Shown here one piece after another: positions 42,623 through 51,787 of a stretch of DNA of 64,000 bases. The stretch comes from Sandaracinaceae bacterium. GTDB lineage: Bacteria; Myxococcota_A; Polyangia; Polyangiales; Sandaracinaceae. Both the position numbers and the translations under genes were made by a program. The notes beneath the pieces were generated by a model. The model was not told where the DNA came from. It saw only the letters and a program-made list of their open reading frames with translations, and made no database searches. Within the stretch, counting starts at the first letter, position 1; each line of letters begins with the position of its first letter. The stretch spans positions 62,001 to 126,000 of the forward strand of contig JAVJQK010000035.1 in assembly GCA_040218145.1 (NCBI GenBank), read 5' to 3'.

Positions 42623-45610
42623 ATGAACGGTCGACGGAATGTCCCGATGGGACGACGACGTTCAACCGCCAGCTTGCCCAGTGAGCGCGTCGACGATGCC
42701 GCTCGCCCGATCCCCTGGCCCTGGCGGATCGGTGTGGCCGCCCTGTGTCTGGCCACCCTGCCCATCGGCGCGCGTCCCAGCCCCGACGCCTCCGCTCCCG
42801 AGTCCGTCGCCGCGCCGGTCTTCGACGAGCCGGCCACCCTGACCCTGTCCTTCTCGGGGGACTCGGGGGATGAGGCGCCCCCGCCCGTCGTCGTCTGGGC
42901 CACCCTCGAGGGAGAGCGCGTGGCCGAGGTGTCGGGCCCGCTCCCGCTCTCGCTGTCCTTGCCGCGCGAGGTGCCCGTCACCGTCGTGGCGGAGGCCCCC
43001 GGGCGCGCCCGCTTCGCCCAGTCCATCGTCCTGCAGGGCGATCGCGAGCTCCGCGTCCCGCTCCCGGAGGGGGCGACGGTGCGCGGCGTCGTCGTCGACG
43101 ATCTCGGCGCGGCGGTCGAGGGCGCGCAGATCCAGCTCGAGCGCGAGGACGGCGCCGCCCCGCTCCCCTGGACCGCCACCAGCGACGGTGAGGGACGGTT
43201 CGCGATCGATACACTCTGGACCGGCGCCCACCGGCTGGCGGTGCGGGCGTCCGGACACGCCCGGATCGCGCGCGCCGGCGTGGACCCGTCGGACGAGGCG
43301 CTGCGGCTCACGCTCGAGCGGGTCGGCCTCGTCGCGGGCCGCGTGATGCGCCCCGACGGAGATCCCGCGCGGGGGGCCGAGGTGGTGATCGCCGGCAGCG
43401 GCCTCTGGCCCGCGCGCCGCGCCCAGACGGACGCCGACGGGCGCTTCCGCTTCCCCGAGGTGCCCCCGGGCGTGTACGAGGTCCGCGCGTTCGCGGGCGA
43501 GCAGGTGGCGGAGCCCCGGCGCGGGCTGCTCGTCGAGGCCGGCGGCCGCTCGCTGCTGACCTTCGCCCTCCAGGACGGGGTGCGGCTGAGCGGGATCGTG
43601 CGTGACGCCGACACGCGCGAGGGTGTCGAGGGGGCCGAGATCACGGTCGCGACCGAGGCGCTCGACGCGGCGCCCCGGGTAGCCACGAGCGGCGAAGGCG
43701 GCCGCTTCCTCGTCAGCGGGCTGCCGGCCGGGGTCGTCCAGACCGTCTCCGTGTTCGCCGAGGGATACGTGCCCGTGACCGCGGTCGAGCACGGGCCGGG
43801 CGAGCCGCTCGAGGTGAGCCTGGTGCGCGGCGCGGTGCTGGCGGGCGTGGTGCTCGACGCCGATCGACGCCCGGTCCCGAACGCGACGGTCGAGGTGCTG
43901 GGCGAAGACGAAGCGCGTCAGCCGATCAGCCTCGGGGCGGGCCGCGGCTTCCGCTCCGCCGTCTTCGGCGCGCACGAGGCCCAGACGACGCAAACGCAAG
44001 CGGGTCCGGCCCCGATGGCCCTCGAGGTGACCGGGGGGCCCGTGCCGCCGATCCCCGTCGCGCCGATGGGCGCGTCCGGCGCGACGGAGCTCGCCTTCGC
44101 CCCGCTCCCCGAGACGGCGCTCGAGCATCGCTACGCGGACGCCCACCGCACCGACGAGTACGGCCGGTTCCGCATCACCGGCGTGCCGCCCGGGCACGTG
44201 CAGGTGCTGGCGCGGCGCCAGGATCTCGCCCCCGCGTCGACCCCGCGCCTCTTCGTCGCCGCGGGCGGCGAGCGGGACGACATCGAGCTGATCCTGCCCC
44301 CGGCGGGCCGGCTCGTGGGGCGCGTGCTCGACGACCGCGGCCGCGGCCTCGACGGCATCCTCGTCGAGGTGCGGAGCGACGCGCTGCCCCACCCGCGCGT
44401 GACGTTCTCGGACGCGCGCGGGCGCTTCGAGCTGGACGGGGTCGTCGGGGAGCTGACCGTGACCGCCCTCCCCCACGGCCGGCCCGCGGCCCGCGCGCGC
44501 GCCGAGGTGATCTCGGGCGAGGAGACCGAGGTCGAGCTGGCCCTCGAGGAGGCGCTGCACACGCTCGCGGGGCGCGCCGTGGACGCCGGTGGGTTCCCGC
44601 TCGCGGGCGTCCAGCTCACGGTGTCTTCGCTGCGCGCCGACGCGCCGCACCGGCGCACGCTCTGGAGCGGGGACGACGGCACCTTCTCGCTCCCCGGCCT
44701 GCCCGCGCCGCCGTGGCGGCTCGAGGCGCTCCAGCCGGGCTTCGCGCCCGCGCGCCTGGATCTCTTCGAGCCGGCGGACGACGTGCGCGTGACGCTCGAC
44801 CGCGGGGCCGAGATCACGGGCAGCCTCCTCGACGACCGCAGCGGCGAGCCGGTCCAGGCGCGGGTCGAGCTCCTGCGGGACGATCTGCCGCCCGAGCGGC
44901 TCGCGACCCGGACCGACGCCGACGGCGCGTTCCGCTTCGAGCGCGCGCGGGCCGGGCTCTGGACCCTGCGCGTGACGAGCGAGGACCACCTGCCGCACGA
45001 GGCCGACTTCCGGCTCGAGGCGCGCGGCGGTCAGCCTCGCGATCGCGCGCTCCGCCCCATCCGCCTCACGCCTGGCAGCCGCCTCGAGGGCACCGTGGTC
45101 GACGCGCTCGGCGCGCCGGTGGCGCGGGCCACGGTCCGCGTCGACGATCACACCGCGACCACCGACGGCGAGGGGCACTACGTCTTGCGCGGCCTGAGCC
45201 CGGGCGAGGTCGTCGCCGTGGCGAGCCACCCCGCGGCGGGCGAGGCGGAGACCGACGCGACCCGCCTCTACGAGGGCCGCGAGACGCTGGGCGTCGTCAT
45301 CCACCTGCCCGAGCGCTTCGACGCCGCGCGGGCGGCGGAGATGCCGGGGCGGCGGCGCGGGGTGGCGATCGAGGTGCGGCGCGTCGACGGCGAGATCCGG
45401 GTGCGCGAGGTGCGCGAGGGCAGCGGGGCCGCGCGCGCGGGGCTCCGCGCCGGCGACGTGCTCCTCGAGATCGACGGCGACGCCCCGCGTACCGCGCTCC
45501 AGGCGCTCCGTCTCCTGGCGGGATCGCCGAGCGTGCCGGCCGTGATCTGGGTCCGGCGCGGCGAGCGCGAGGCGACGCTGGTCGTCGAGCGCGAGGTGTG
45601 GCTCCCGTGA
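42623..45610 (+). CDS. Multi-repeat carboxypeptidase-regulatory-domain protein with PDZ end
   Basis: 995 aa. An N-terminal hydrophobic helix (about 33-51, WPWRIGVAALCLATLPIGA) may anchor or export it. At least seven CarboxypepD_reg-like beta-sandwich repeats follow. They can be counted from the recurrent pattern G(R/I)V.D..G.P..GA.V.....TD.DGRF....: near 155, 238, 325, 410, 565, 650, 735 and 815. Residues about 910-990 form a PDZ domain (VAIEVRRVDGEIRVREVREG and LRAGDVLLEIDGDAP). Repeats of this type build stalks or bind peptides. No protease domain is present, so it may be a scaffold. ATG 42647 is an alternative start. Confidence 0.78.
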   Translation: MNGRRNVPMGRRRSTASLPSERVDDAARPIPWPWRIGVAALCLATLPIGARPSPDASAPESVAAPVFDEPATLTLSFSGDSGDEAPPPVVVWATLEGERVAEVSGPLPLSLSLPREVPVTVVAEAPGRARFAQSIVLQGDRELRVPLPEGATVRGVVVDDLGAAVEGAQIQLEREDGAAPLPWTATSDGEGRFAIDTLWTGAHRLAVRASGHARIARAGVDPSDEALRLTLERVGLVAGRVMRPDGDPARGAEVVIAGSGLWPARRAQTDADGRFRFPEVPPGVYEVRAFAGEQVAEPRRGLLVEAGGRSLLTFALQDGVRLSGIVRDADTREGVEGAEITVATEALDAAPRVATSGEGGRFLVSGLPAGVVQTVSVFAEGYVPVTAVEHGPGEPLEVSLVRGAVLAGVVLDADRRPVPNATVEVLGEDEARQPISLGAGRGFRSAVFGAHEAQTTQTQAGPAPMALEVTGGPVPPIPVAPMGASGATELAFAPLPETALEHRYADAHRTDEYGRFRITGVPPGHVQVLARRQDLAPASTPRLFVAAGGERDDIELILPPAGRLVGRVLDDRGRGLDGILVEVRSDALPHPRVTFSDARGRFELDGVVGELTVTALPHGRPAARARAEVISGEETEVELALEEALHTLAGRAVDAGGFPLAGVQLTVSSLRADAPHRRTLWSGDDGTFSLPGLPAPPWRLEALQPGFAPARLDLFEPADDVRVTLDRGAEITGSLLDDRSGEPVQARVELLRDDLPPERLATRTDADGAFRFERARAGLWTLRVTSEDHLPHEADFRLEARGGQPRDRALRPIRLTPGSRLEGTVVDALGAPVARATVRVDDHTATTDGEGHYVLRGLSPGEVVAVASHPAAGEAETDATRLYEGRETLGVVIHLPERFDAARAAEMPGRRRGVAIEVRRVDGEIRVREVREGSGAARAGLRAGDVLLEIDGDAPRTALQALRLLAGSPSVPAVIWVRRGEREATLVVEREVWLP

Positions 45611-45613
45611 CGC

Positions 45614-48600
45614 TCAGAGCCGCCGCACCGCGGTGATGCGGCTCGGGACGTGGGTCGGGCAGATGGCCGGGCCGACGGTCCGCCCCTGGTAGACGTCGCC
45701 GATGGCCGAGAAGCGGCCCTCGAAGCGCTGCCCCACGTGCGGGGCGAAGCACCCCGCGTCCCCGCTCTCGACGAAGCCGAACTTCGGGTCCGCGGGGTTG
45801 GTGTAGAGCTCGAACCGGGCTGGACAGTACAGGACGCCAGGGCCGGTGAAGCGGATGGGCGAGACCGTGAACGCGTCCCCGCGCGCGCTCACCGCGTCCA
45901 CCATCGTGGCGATCTCGTAGCGCACCTGCCACTCCTCCCAGTGACACTGGTCGCAGCTGATGGGGCGACACGAGTGGTGGCGGTAGGTCACGTCCCAGGT
46001 GCCGATCAGCGAGGGGAATTGCACGTTGAAGAGGCGGGGCTCGGAAGACACGCGGCCGCCGGGCGGGCCGACGTCGACGATGACGTCCCAGCCCGTGTCG
46101 GCCTCGATCCGCGCGGGCGTCAGCACGAGCAGCTCCGTGCGCGACGCCGAGAGCACGGGGGCCTCGAAGCTCCGCGGATCGGTGCCGAGCACTCCGGACT
46201 CCACGAAGCGCACCCGCAGCAGGCGCCGGTCCTCGGTGAACCCTCGCCCACGGATCCAGACGGCCTGGTTGGGCCCGCCCATCGGGGGGTCGAGCGCGTC
46301 GATCCGGACGCCGTTCTCGACCTGCACGTTCATCGGGACGTCGCCCCGGTCGTCACCCGCCCGGACCTCGAGGCGGATGGGACCGATGGCGCGCGCGAGG
46401 CTCGCGGCGGGCAGCACGGCGTGGAGCGAGGTCCCGTCGGGCGCGACGCGCGTGGGGGTCACCGTGACCGGATCGAAGCCGCCCCCTTCGTCGTGGAAGG
46501 TCACCTCCGTGGGCCCCGCGTCGGACGCGAGCCCGGCGCCGATCACCCGGAAGAGCGTATCGCGGTGGGCCTTCTCCACGTCCAGCGGGCGCACCGCGGT
46601 GGCCTCGAAGCCGAAGTCGACGTCGAACTCCAGCACCCCGGGCGTGTCGCTCAGGTCCGCGAGGACCTTGCCGAGGTTGACGGCGTTCGAGATCGCGCCC
46701 GCCGCGGACAGCAGCGCGTCGAGCTGCCCGAGCACGGGCACCGCCTTGGCGGCGATCCGCCCCGCGATCTGGGAGACCACCGCCGCCGCCGCGCCCACGG
46801 CGAGCGCGCGCGCGAAGAGCTGGGTGATCGGCCCCGCGCTGTCGAGGTCGCGCAGAAAGAGGCTCACCAGGATCCCGATGGCCCGCCGGGGCTCGCCCGC
46901 GTCCATCGCCGTGCGGAACTCGGTGATGGTGTCGAGGCTCTGCTGGAGGAGGAGCGTGATGAGCGCGCGGCGGAAGGCGCGGGACTGAAGCGCGCGGCTG
47001 TGACCGACGAGGTCGGCGAGCGTGGGCAAGAGCACCCGATCGAGCACGGTGCGCAACCGCACGAGGTCCTGCGCACGGCGGGCGCGCGCCCCGGTGGGCT
47101 GCGGCGCGAACACGCCCGGGGTGACGATCTCGACCGTCGCGCTCCGGTACCCGGGCGCGTTCAGGGCCGCGGTCGAGGCGTCGAAGAGCAAGAGCGCGCC
47201 TCGCTGCGCCCCGATGATGTTCGTGTCGAACGGCCCGTCGATGTGTCGCTGGAGCGGGCGGTCCGCGAGGTCGCGCACCTCGGCGCTCAGGAGGAACGCC
47301 GTGTCGTTCTCGACGTCCACGTGCCCCGTCCCGGCGCGCTGCCGGACGCTGACGTCGAACTGCTCGGCCGGGGTGATCTCGGCGCGCTGACCGGCGAGGG
47401 GCGTGAGGCTGGCGTCGCCGAGCCCGGCGCGGATCTCCGCCTCGGCCGCGGCCAGCGCGCGCTCGAAGTCCGCGGCGTACGCCGGCCCGGGGTCCCGGAA
47501 GAAGCTCGCGCTCGCGGCGAGCCCCGCCTCGATGCGCGAGGCGAGCGCCGCGATCTCGGGGAGCGCCTCGACGCGCCCGAGCAGGTCCGCCATGGACGCG
47601 AGCGCCACGCGATCGAGCGCCTGGTTGGCCAGCAGCACCTGCGCCACCGCGGTCGAGGTCGGGCCCATCGGACGCGCGCTCGAGTCGCCCTCGAAGGTCA
47701 CCCACTGGAACACGAGCGCGGGCCGGCCGTCGCCCGGGTCGGGGTGCAGCGCGCACACCACGTCCACCTCGCGGGTCGACACCGGGATCAGGCTCGAGTG
47801 CGGGAGCAGGTCGCGCGAGTCGGCGGAGAGGCGCAGATCGAACGCGTCGAAGGGCGCCCCCGCCGGGACCTGGATCGAGGTCGACACCCCGCGCGTGAAG
47901 CGCAGCGCGACGGGGTTGCTCGCGAGGTCACCCGCGAACGCGCGGAGCACGCCGTCCTCCATCCAGTCGGCGCCCCAGAAGTCGAGGCGGTCCGCGGCCG
48001 GCGGGTGGTTGAAGTCGATCCGCACCCCGTCCAGCTCCACGTGGGTGATGCCCGCGGTGCGGAGGCCCGGGACGCTGACCCCCGCGTTCGTCATCGCGCG
48101 GTCGCTCGTGGGCAGCAGCAGCGGCGCGTCCGGGTGCACGACGGCGACGGGGACCTGGTTGGAGGTCAGGTCGGAGGTCGGCCCCGCTTGCACGCTGATC
48201 TCGCCCTCCCCCGCGCGCGTGAACGTGGCCTGCAGCACGCCGTCCGCGATCCGCGTGGCCGGCACCCGCTCGATGGATCCGTCCCCGCGTCGGAGGAGCG
48301 CCAGGTTGCCCGAGGCCGCGACCCCCTCGCCGCGGATCGTCAGCACCTCCCCCGCCACGACCAGCCCTGGCGTGGACGGCGCGCCGGGCAGGTCGCCCTC
48401 GACGCCCGTGACCAGGACGCGCGTCGCGTCGGAGAACGGATCGGCCTCCACGAGCGGCGCGCCGGGCTCGGCGTCGTCGAGATCGGGCACCCCGTCGCCG
48501 TCGTCGTCCACGTCCCGGTAGTCCGGCGCGCCGTCGAGGTCGAGATCGGGCGGCGCCCGCCCCGCGGAGAACGCGTCCGCGTCGGGGGCTCCGTCTCCGT

Positions 48601-49573
48601 CCGCGTCGAGGTCGGCGAAGTCCGGGGCGCCGTCTCGATCGGGATCCGCGGCGCCCTCCGCGCCGTCCGCGAAGCCGTCGCCGTCCGCGTCGTCGTCGTA
48701 CCAGCCGGGGAGCCCATCTGCGTCGAGGTCGAAGGGGTCGCGGGAGGCGGACAGCTCCACCCCGTCGGGCACCCCGTCGCGGTCCGGGTCGGCGTCCCCC
48801 GCGCGCATGCCGAGCGCCTCCTCGAGCGCGTCGCGCGCGCCGTCGAGATCGGCGTCCGGCGCGACCGTCAGCCGATACGTGCCCGCGCCGACGCGCGACT
48901 CGACCAGGACCTCGTAGGTGGCGGCGCGATCGATCCGAAACGCGGCCACGGCCACGACGTCCGGCGCGAGGAGCTCGGGCGCGGGCAGGAGCGCGACGGG
49001 GATCGGATCATCACCGACGAGCTCGGCGACCGAGAGCGTGGCCGCCCCGTCCGCCTCGCCGTCTGCCTCCAGGACCGCGGTGACGAGCTGCCCCTCGACG
49101 CCCGTGAAGCGGAAGGCGTCGAGGTCGCGATCGCGGTCGAGGCTCGACGCGACCTGGAACGGGAGCGGGCCGACGTCGACGGGCTCGGGGTACAGCCCGC
49201 CGCTCTCGATGACGCTCACCGTCGGCCAGGCGGAGCGCGCCGCGTCGAAGGGGAAGGCGTCCTCTTCGTCGGGGACGCCGTCGCCGTCCTCGTCGAGGTC
49301 GGCGAAGTTGCCGACGCCGTCGCCGTCCCGGTCGAGCCACTCCGCGGGGTCGTCCGGGAACGCGTCTTCGGCGTCGTCCACCCCGTCGCCGTCCCGGTCC
49401 GTGATCGGCGCGGGCGGGCCGCCGTCGACTCTCGGGACGCGACCGTCGAGCGCGGCGTCTGTGGCCCCGTCGGGCGCGTCGGCGTCGGCGCCCGCGTCGA
49501 GGGGAGATGGGCCTCCGCACGCGAGGCAGCACGCGAGGCAGAAGGTGATGAGGACCGGCAGAACGAAGCGCAT
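45614..49573 (-). CDS. Giant lipoprotein with Ca-binding (TSP3-like) repeats and IPT domains
   Basis: 1319 aa from ATG 49573, behind GGGGGGAG. The lipobox is LAC at about Cys19 and an Asp/Ala tether follows. Residues about 55-110 and 265-390 contain many DxDxDGxxD motifs (DRDGDGVDDAEDAFPDDPAE, DLDADGDGAPD) like thrombospondin type-3/EF-hand-like calcium repeats. Between them a PPC-like beta domain is likely. Around 415-500 and 1120-1210 are IPT/TIG-like segments (GEVLTIRGEGVAASGNLALL, GPNQAVWIRGRGFTEDRRLL). A long helical middle (about 690-980) and a Cys-rich C-terminus (SCRPISCDQCHW) complete it. It is probably a surface adhesin or scaffold; there is no enzyme motif. Confidence 0.75.
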   Translation of the reverse strand: MRFVLPVLITFCLACCLACGGPSPLDAGADADAPDGATDAALDGRVPRVDGGPPAPITDRDGDGVDDAEDAFPDDPAEWLDRDGDGVGNFADLDEDGDGVPDEEDAFPFDAARSAWPTVSVIESGGLYPEPVDVGPLPFQVASSLDRDRDLDAFRFTGVEGQLVTAVLEADGEADGAATLSVAELVGDDPIPVALLPAPELLAPDVVAVAAFRIDRAATYEVLVESRVGAGTYRLTVAPDADLDGARDALEEALGMRAGDADPDRDGVPDGVELSASRDPFDLDADGLPGWYDDDADGDGFADGAEGAADPDRDGAPDFADLDADGDGAPDADAFSAGRAPPDLDLDGAPDYRDVDDDGDGVPDLDDAEPGAPLVEADPFSDATRVLVTGVEGDLPGAPSTPGLVVAGEVLTIRGEGVAASGNLALLRRGDGSIERVPATRIADGVLQATFTRAGEGEISVQAGPTSDLTSNQVPVAVVHPDAPLLLPTSDRAMTNAGVSVPGLRTAGITHVELDGVRIDFNHPPAADRLDFWGADWMEDGVLRAFAGDLASNPVALRFTRGVSTSIQVPAGAPFDAFDLRLSADSRDLLPHSSLIPVSTREVDVVCALHPDPGDGRPALVFQWVTFEGDSSARPMGPTSTAVAQVLLANQALDRVALASMADLLGRVEALPEIAALASRIEAGLAASASFFRDPGPAYAADFERALAAAEAEIRAGLGDASLTPLAGQRAEITPAEQFDVSVRQRAGTGHVDVENDTAFLLSAEVRDLADRPLQRHIDGPFDTNIIGAQRGALLLFDASTAALNAPGYRSATVEIVTPGVFAPQPTGARARRAQDLVRLRTVLDRVLLPTLADLVGHSRALQSRAFRRALITLLLQQSLDTITEFRTAMDAGEPRRAIGILVSLFLRDLDSAGPITQLFARALAVGAAAAVVSQIAGRIAAKAVPVLGQLDALLSAAGAISNAVNLGKVLADLSDTPGVLEFDVDFGFEATAVRPLDVEKAHRDTLFRVIGAGLASDAGPTEVTFHDEGGGFDPVTVTPTRVAPDGTSLHAVLPAASLARAIGPIRLEVRAGDDRGDVPMNVQVENGVRIDALDPPMGGPNQAVWIRGRGFTEDRRLLRVRFVESGVLGTDPRSFEAPVLSASRTELLVLTPARIEADTGWDVIVDVGPPGGRVSSEPRLFNVQFPSLIGTWDVTYRHHSCRPISCDQCHWEEWQVRYEIATMVDAVSARGDAFTVSPIRFTGPGVLYCPARFELYTNPADPKFGFVESGDAGCFAPHVGQRFEGRFSAIGDVYQGRTVGPAICPTHVPSRITAVRRL

Positions 49574-49743
49574 GAGAAGACTCCCCCCTCGACGACGTGC
49601 GCCCCATCTCGAGCTGTTCCGCGGCGCGCGGCGAGCGGGCGAGCCCACGCCCACCCCGAGGAGACGATAGCCCGCGCCCCGCCGCGGTTCGCGTCCGCGG
49701 TCGCGCGTCTTCGAATGGAAACGCCTACCGCCGCGCATCCAGG

Positions 49744-49775
49744 CGTGCGCGTCGCGGCGCCGTCCTCGGCGAGCT
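49744..49775 (+). repeat. Left copy of 32-bp direct repeat flanking minisatellite
   Basis: Bases 49744-49775 match 50302-50333 with three mismatches. The right copy is the last part of the NUDIX-MBL gene, coding AEDGAATRAPG; the left copy would read AEDGAATRTPG in the same sense. It suggests that the 3' end of that gene was duplicated or split by growth of the array. Confidence 0.75.
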
Positions 49776-49992
49776 CCCCGTGATGCTCCCCCTGCTCCCC
49801 GCGATGCTCCCCCAGCTCCCCGCGATGCTCCCCCGGCTCCCCGCGATACTCCCCCGGCTCCCCGCGATACTCCCCCGGCTCCCCGTGATGCTCCCCCCGG
49901 CTCCCCGCGATACTCCCCCGGCTCCCCGCGATACTCCCCCAGCTCCCCGCGATGCTCCCCCTGCTCCCCGTGATGCTCCCCCCGCTCCCCCC
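49773..49992 (+). repeat. 21-bp C-rich minisatellite, ten units
   Basis: Consensus GCTCCCCGCGATACTCCCCCG. Units begin at 49773, 49794, 49815, 49836, 49857, 49878 (22 bases), 49900, 49921, 49942 and 49963, then a partial unit. Variation is confined to G/A at the ATGCT/ATACT position, CG/TG in the CGCGAT/CGTGAT position, and the last base. Nine of ten units keep the 21-bp length. The reverse strand is G-rich with runs of four or five Gs and could form quadruplexes. Confidence 0.9.
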
Positions 49993-50215
49993 GGCGTCGC
50001 CGAGCCGGGGGAGACGGTCGAGGAGCCGGGGGACGTCTCTCGCGGGCCGGGGGACGAGCTCGGGGAGGCTGGGGGGGCGACTCTCCGAGCCGGGGGCGCG
50101 AGTCCCGGGAGCCGGGGGACCCCGCTCTGGAGGCTGGGGGGCGCGTCCTGGGAGCTGGGGGGACGCTGGGCGGGCCCGGGGGACGCCGCTCGGAGGCCGG
50201 GGGGCGTCTCCGAGG
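49993..50215 (+). repeat. Degenerate G-rich repeats next to minisatellite
   Basis: Blocks of the kind GAGCCGGGGGACG recur at irregular 20-30 base distances, with at least eight G5 or longer runs on the forward strand. The strand asymmetry switches from C-rich to G-rich at about 49995. Units are too diverged for a clear consensus. Confidence 0.6.
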
Positions 50216-50268
50216 GGCCGAAGAGACGGCGCGCGACGCACGCGACCGAGGAGCCGGTGCGCCGCACG

Positions 50269-51756
50269 CTACCCGCGGGGCGCGGGCATCCAGCCGCCGG
50301 GCGCGCGGGTCGCGGCGCCGTCCTCCGCGAGCTTGATCAGATGCGCCTCCGTGGACTGGGCCGCGAGGGGCCAGACGACCTTGGGCGCGTCTCCGTAGCA
50401 GTCGGGGACGAGGTCCATCGCGCTGGCCGGGCCGCCGTGCCGCTCGAGCGCCGCGCGCACCTTCTCCTCTCGCGCCAGGCGGTGCTCGATGTAGTGCGAC
50501 AAGAGCGCCTGCGCGTCGTGGATGGGCATGCCGTGGGCCGGGAGCAGCATCGACGGGCGCTCGGCCGCCATGCGCGCGAGGGACTCCAGATACAGGCGCA
50601 TGTCGCCGTCGTGCGGCTCGACCAGGATGGTGCCGACGCTCGCCACCATGTCGCCCGCGAGCATCGCGCCGCTCGCCTCCTCGACGAAGCAGAGGTGCCC
50701 CGGCGCGTGCCCCGGCGTGTGAACGGCGCGCACGGTGACCGGCGTCGGCCCGTCGAGGTGGATGCGCTCGCCGTCCTCGAGCAGCCGCTCGAAGACGAGC
50801 TCCCCTCGCAGGCGCTCGGCCGTCATCGCGTGCGCCCAGAGCGGCAGCCCCAGCCGCTCGCTCAGGGCCTTCGCTCCCCCGACGTGATCGGGGTGATGAT
50901 GCGTGGCCACGATCGCCTTCGGGTGGATGCCGTCGCGCCGCGCCTCCTCGATCCAGCGCACCGCCCGGTCCAGCTCCTCCGCGTGCGGCGTCGCCGGCTC
51001 GACCAGGATCGCCTCCCCGGATCCCACGAGATACGCGTTGGTGTGGGTCGCGGGCGGGAGCGTCGGCGTCAGGAGCGGCATCATCTGCAGCCACGGGACG
51101 ACCTCCCACCGCAAGCACTCTTGCCCGTCCGCGCCGTGGACCTGGCAGAGCTCGTCCGGCATCAGGCGCCCGTGGCGGTCGAGCGAGCGCAGCAGCGCCG
51201 CGAGCGGCGGGGCCAGCATCACCTCGCCCCGCGCCCAGCGCGCCCACGCGTGGTCGGCCCGGATCCACTCCGCGTGATCCAGCTCGAAGAGGTCCGCGTC
51301 GACGGGGAGCGGCCCCTCGACGCTCAGCCCGAAGAAGCGGGTGTCGAAGCGGCGGCGCGCGTAGCGGGGCGTGACCCAGCGGCCGGCGGGCGCGAGCGAG
51401 GCCGTCTGCCAGACGAGGCCGTGCGCCCGGAAGCGAGCGCGCCCCTCGGCCGGCGTGTCCCCCCGCAGCGCGTCGCGGAGCGCCTCGATCTCCGGCTCGC
51501 GCAGGCGCTCGGCCCCGTGGGCGAAGAGCACCCCGACCTCCTCGAAGGTCTCCCGGAGCGCGCTCACCCGCGCGGCCACGTCGCTCCCGCCGTCGTTCGG
51601 CATGTCGCCGTCCGAGGCCTCCACGAGCCCGCCCGGGCAGACGTGGAAGCGGGCGAGCGCGGGGGCGTCGTCGGGGCGCCGCGCCCAGAGGAGCGAGGGC
51701 ACCTCCTCGCCGTGGTGCACGAGGGTCAGGCAGGCGGCGTCGAGACAGTCGGCCAC
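50269..51756 (-). CDS. NUDIX hydrolase-MBL hydrolase fusion
   Basis: 495 aa from GTG 51756, placed six bases after TATGGT. The N-terminal NUDIX domain (1-about 190) keeps the box core RETFEEVG (69-76) after CPGGLVEASDGD, but with about a 15-residue insertion between the Gly and Glu halves. The MBL domain (about 225-440) has HHHPDH at 286-291, HTPGHAPGHLCF and LLPAHGMPIHD. A C-terminal helical region (HRLAREEKVRAALERHG) resembles the winged-helix of LACTB2-like MBL proteins. LACTB2-like enzymes cut RNA or hydrolyse thioesters. The fused NUDIX suggests a nucleotide- or CoA-derived substrate (inference). The last codons are duplicated beyond a minisatellite. Confidence 0.85.
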   Translation of the reverse strand: MADCLDAACLTLVHHGEEVPSLLWARRPDDAPALARFHVCPGGLVEASDGDMPNDGGSDVAARVSALRETFEEVGVLFAHGAERLREPEIEALRDALRGDTPAEGRARFRAHGLVWQTASLAPAGRWVTPRYARRRFDTRFFGLSVEGPLPVDADLFELDHAEWIRADHAWARWARGEVMLAPPLAALLRSLDRHGRLMPDELCQVHGADGQECLRWEVVPWLQMMPLLTPTLPPATHTNAYLVGSGEAILVEPATPHAEELDRAVRWIEEARRDGIHPKAIVATHHHPDHVGGAKALSERLGLPLWAHAMTAERLRGELVFERLLEDGERIHLDGPTPVTVRAVHTPGHAPGHLCFVEEASGAMLAGDMVASVGTILVEPHDGDMRLYLESLARMAAERPSMLLPAHGMPIHDAQALLSHYIEHRLAREEKVRAALERHGGPASAMDLVPDCYGDAPKVVWPLAAQSTEAHLIKLAEDGAATRAPGGWMPAPRG

Positions 51757-51762
51757 GCGTTC

Positions 51763-51768
51763 ACCATA
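51763..51768 (-). promoter_or_regulatory. -10-like element of NUDIX-MBL gene
   Basis: TATGGT on the reverse strand, six bases, then GTG 51756, without a ribosome site. Confidence 0.45.
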
Positions 51769-51787
51769 GTCGGCGCGCTCCGGCCGG

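Larger units (their letters stand above)
49574..50268. other. Gene-free low-complexity region (695 bases)
   Basis: No convincing gene lies here although every frame is open. The first 150 bases are ordinary spacer and the upstream region of the giant lipoprotein. The centre is a 21-bp minisatellite on C-rich sequence. From about 49993 the same strand turns G-rich with degenerate repeats. A 32-bp direct repeat of the neighbouring gene's 3' end flanks the region. Open frames follow from a repeat length divisible by three and high GC, not from coding pressure. Confidence 0.75.

Noticed and set aside
49773-49992. Possible CRISPR array
   Set aside because: Units are contiguous with no unique spacers and there are no cas genes; it is a minisatellite.
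49725-50267. 180-codon reverse frame of Gly/Ser/Arg heptads
   Set aside because: It is a direct translation of a 21-bp repeat, which keeps every frame open; no ribosome site or non-repeat domain.
49574-51268. Upstream extension of the giant lipoprotein frame to 1884 codons
   Set aside because: The signal peptide, lipobox and ribosome site at 49573 define the start; the extension runs through minisatellite and antisense-frame sequence.
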